From Acidobacteriota bacterium (GTDB lineage: Bacteria > Acidobacteriota > Terriglobia > Terriglobales > Acidobacteriaceae), in contig JAJZDL010000163.1 in assembly GCA_021851465.1 (NCBI GenBank), forward strand, positions 1 through 6,708: 6,708 bases of DNA, read 5' to 3'. The notes under the pieces were generated by a model, which was not told the DNA's origin, made no database searches, and saw nothing but the letters and a program-made list of their open reading frames with translations. This document shows, one piece after another, positions 6,008 through 6,708 of this stretch. Positions within the stretch are counted from its first letter, which is position 1. Each line of letters begins with the position of its first letter. Made by a program: the position numbers and the translations under genes.

Positions 6008-6101
6008 CCAGACTCAACCGAAAGTACATAGCGGGTGGTCGCGATGCCAACTCTCCTTTCGCGCACACGAAGCAGAATTTCATCGGTTATCGGCATGCAG
6101 C

Positions 6102-6708
6102 ATGCATTTCCATCGCATTTTGCATCTCACATACATGCGCGCAATCTTCCGCCGAAAGCCGACACTGCCGCCGACCGCTCTCGACGCTCAGAAGAACCTC
6201 GAGCGTCCCAGTGCGCAGGATATCTACGAGCAGGTGGCGCATAACGCCCGTCAGGAACTTGGCCGCTCCAGCGTCTCGCTCGCCATCGCCGGGCTGGCAG
6301 GTGGCATCTTCATGGGTCTTTCGGCCATGGGCAATGCCATCGCCATCGCGCTACTCACCCCGGCGGGCTTCGCACCAACCTCTTCTGCGCTCTTCATCGC
6401 GAAGATGTTCTATCCGCTCGGATTTATCGTGGTCATACTGGGCCGCTCCCAACTCTTCACCGAAAACACGCTCTATCCCATCGCCCTCGTCCTGGCCGAG
6501 AAGAGCCACTTCTGGAACACGATGCGCCTCTGGGCCGTCGTGCTCCCATTCAATGTGCTGGGCGCGCTGGCCTTTGCATCGCTTGCGTCGCTTACCCAAG
6601 CGCTTTCTCCCTCCGTCGTCCAGGCGCTCACGCAGCTTGGGCTCGAGGCCGCCAACCAACCCGTTGCAACGATCTTCTGGTCGGCGGTCATGGGCGGATG
6701 GATCATCG
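6102..6708 (+). CDS. formate/nitrite transporter (FNT) family protein, 3' truncated by window
   Basis: The frame is open to the window edge, giving about 202 residues from ATG 6102 or 191 from ATG 6135. Numbered from the second ATG, a hydrophilic N-terminus with PSAQDIYEQVAHNARQELGR (25-44) leads to helix 1 with GLAGGIFMGLSAMG (53-66). A second helix is followed by the characteristic GRSQLFTENT (103-112), then a third helix (about 131-152) and the start of a fourth (from about 178). This is the layout of FNT channels, pentameric inner-membrane proteins that move formate, nitrite, hydrosulfide or related small anions. It is closer to the YfdC-like branch (LFTEN) than to FocA (LFTGN), as I recall these motifs. 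Substrate cannot be inferred, because the later helices are missing. Neither start has a clear Shine-Dalgarno sequence. Confidence 0.88.
   Translation, partial: MHFHRILHLTYMRAIFRRKPTLPPTALDAQKNLERPSAQDIYEQVAHNARQELGRSSVSLAIAGLAGGIFMGLSAMGNAIAIALLTPAGFAPTSSALFIAKMFYPLGFIVVILGRSQLFTENTLYPIALVLAEKSHFWNTMRLWAVVLPFNVLGALAFASLASLTQALSPSVVQALTQLGLEAANQPVATIFWSAVMGGWII

Larger units (their letters stand above)
5722..6101. other. non-coding block with tandem hairpins before the FNT gene
   Basis: No frame on either strand gives a recognisable protein. A TATAAA box lies at 5791-5796, next to the 8-bp palindrome AACCGGTT (5784-5791), but it has no -35 at the usual distance. Two well-formed stem-loops follow at 5931-5952 and 5968-6007, each annotated separately. 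The block could be a long regulated leader of the FNT gene or a separate small-RNA locus. No known riboswitch class is apparent to me. Confidence 0.45.

Noticed and set aside
5404..6096. Minus-strand frames of 230 and 97 codons after the histidine kinase
   Set aside because: Part lies antisense to the kinase ATPase domain. The rest is a Cys/Arg/Thr-rich product with no recognisable fold or start signal.

Overview
The window looks like a chromosomal segment from a GC-rich bacterium, most likely an Acidobacteriota (Terriglobia-like) lineage. This assignment is inference. It rests on the strong preference for G or C at third codon positions, the style of the GAPDH, CHASE3-kinase and receiver proteins, the TATACTG-type candidate -10 elements and the scarcity of strong Shine-Dalgarno sequences. 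No rRNA marker is present to settle it. I see no tRNA, rRNA, CRISPR array, insertion sequence or phage gene.

Layout from left to right. Bases 1-43 may hold the last 13 codons of an upstream gene. Bases 44-458 have no convincing gene but include a very AT-rich patch (about 24% GC at 131-200) with inverted repeats and a candidate -10 box. Bases 459-1793 hold a minus-strand two-gene unit: a P-loop kinase of the polynucleotide-kinase-like type (AAA_33) with a long, probably disordered N-terminal half, followed 33 bases later by a small four-helix membrane protein of unknown function. A divergent control region (1794-2133) has an exact TGTGA-N6-TCACA palindrome, as bound by CRP-type regulators, plus a candidate promoter. 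It leads into gapA (2134-3138), an NAD-type glycolytic GAPDH closed by an 18-bp hairpin.

Bases 3195-3474 are a non-coding spacer with a TATACT box. Next is a two-component pair: a receiver-only response regulator (3475-3855) and a CHASE3-PAS-HisKA-HATPase membrane histidine kinase (3905-5695, TTG start). A non-coding block of about 400 bases (5696-6101) follows, with several well-formed hairpins. The window ends inside a formate/nitrite transporter (FNT) family gene, truncated at the right edge.

Functional reading. The genes do not form one obvious pathway. gapA is a housekeeping gene in its own transcription unit. The receiver/kinase pair is a signalling module whose output partner lies elsewhere, because the receiver has no effector domain. 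The kinase and four-helix membrane protein unit is the least characterised part of the window. I did not find a clear-cut new defence or mobile system. The points most worth checking are the CRP-type site, the structured block before the FNT gene, and the P-loop kinase with its membrane partner.
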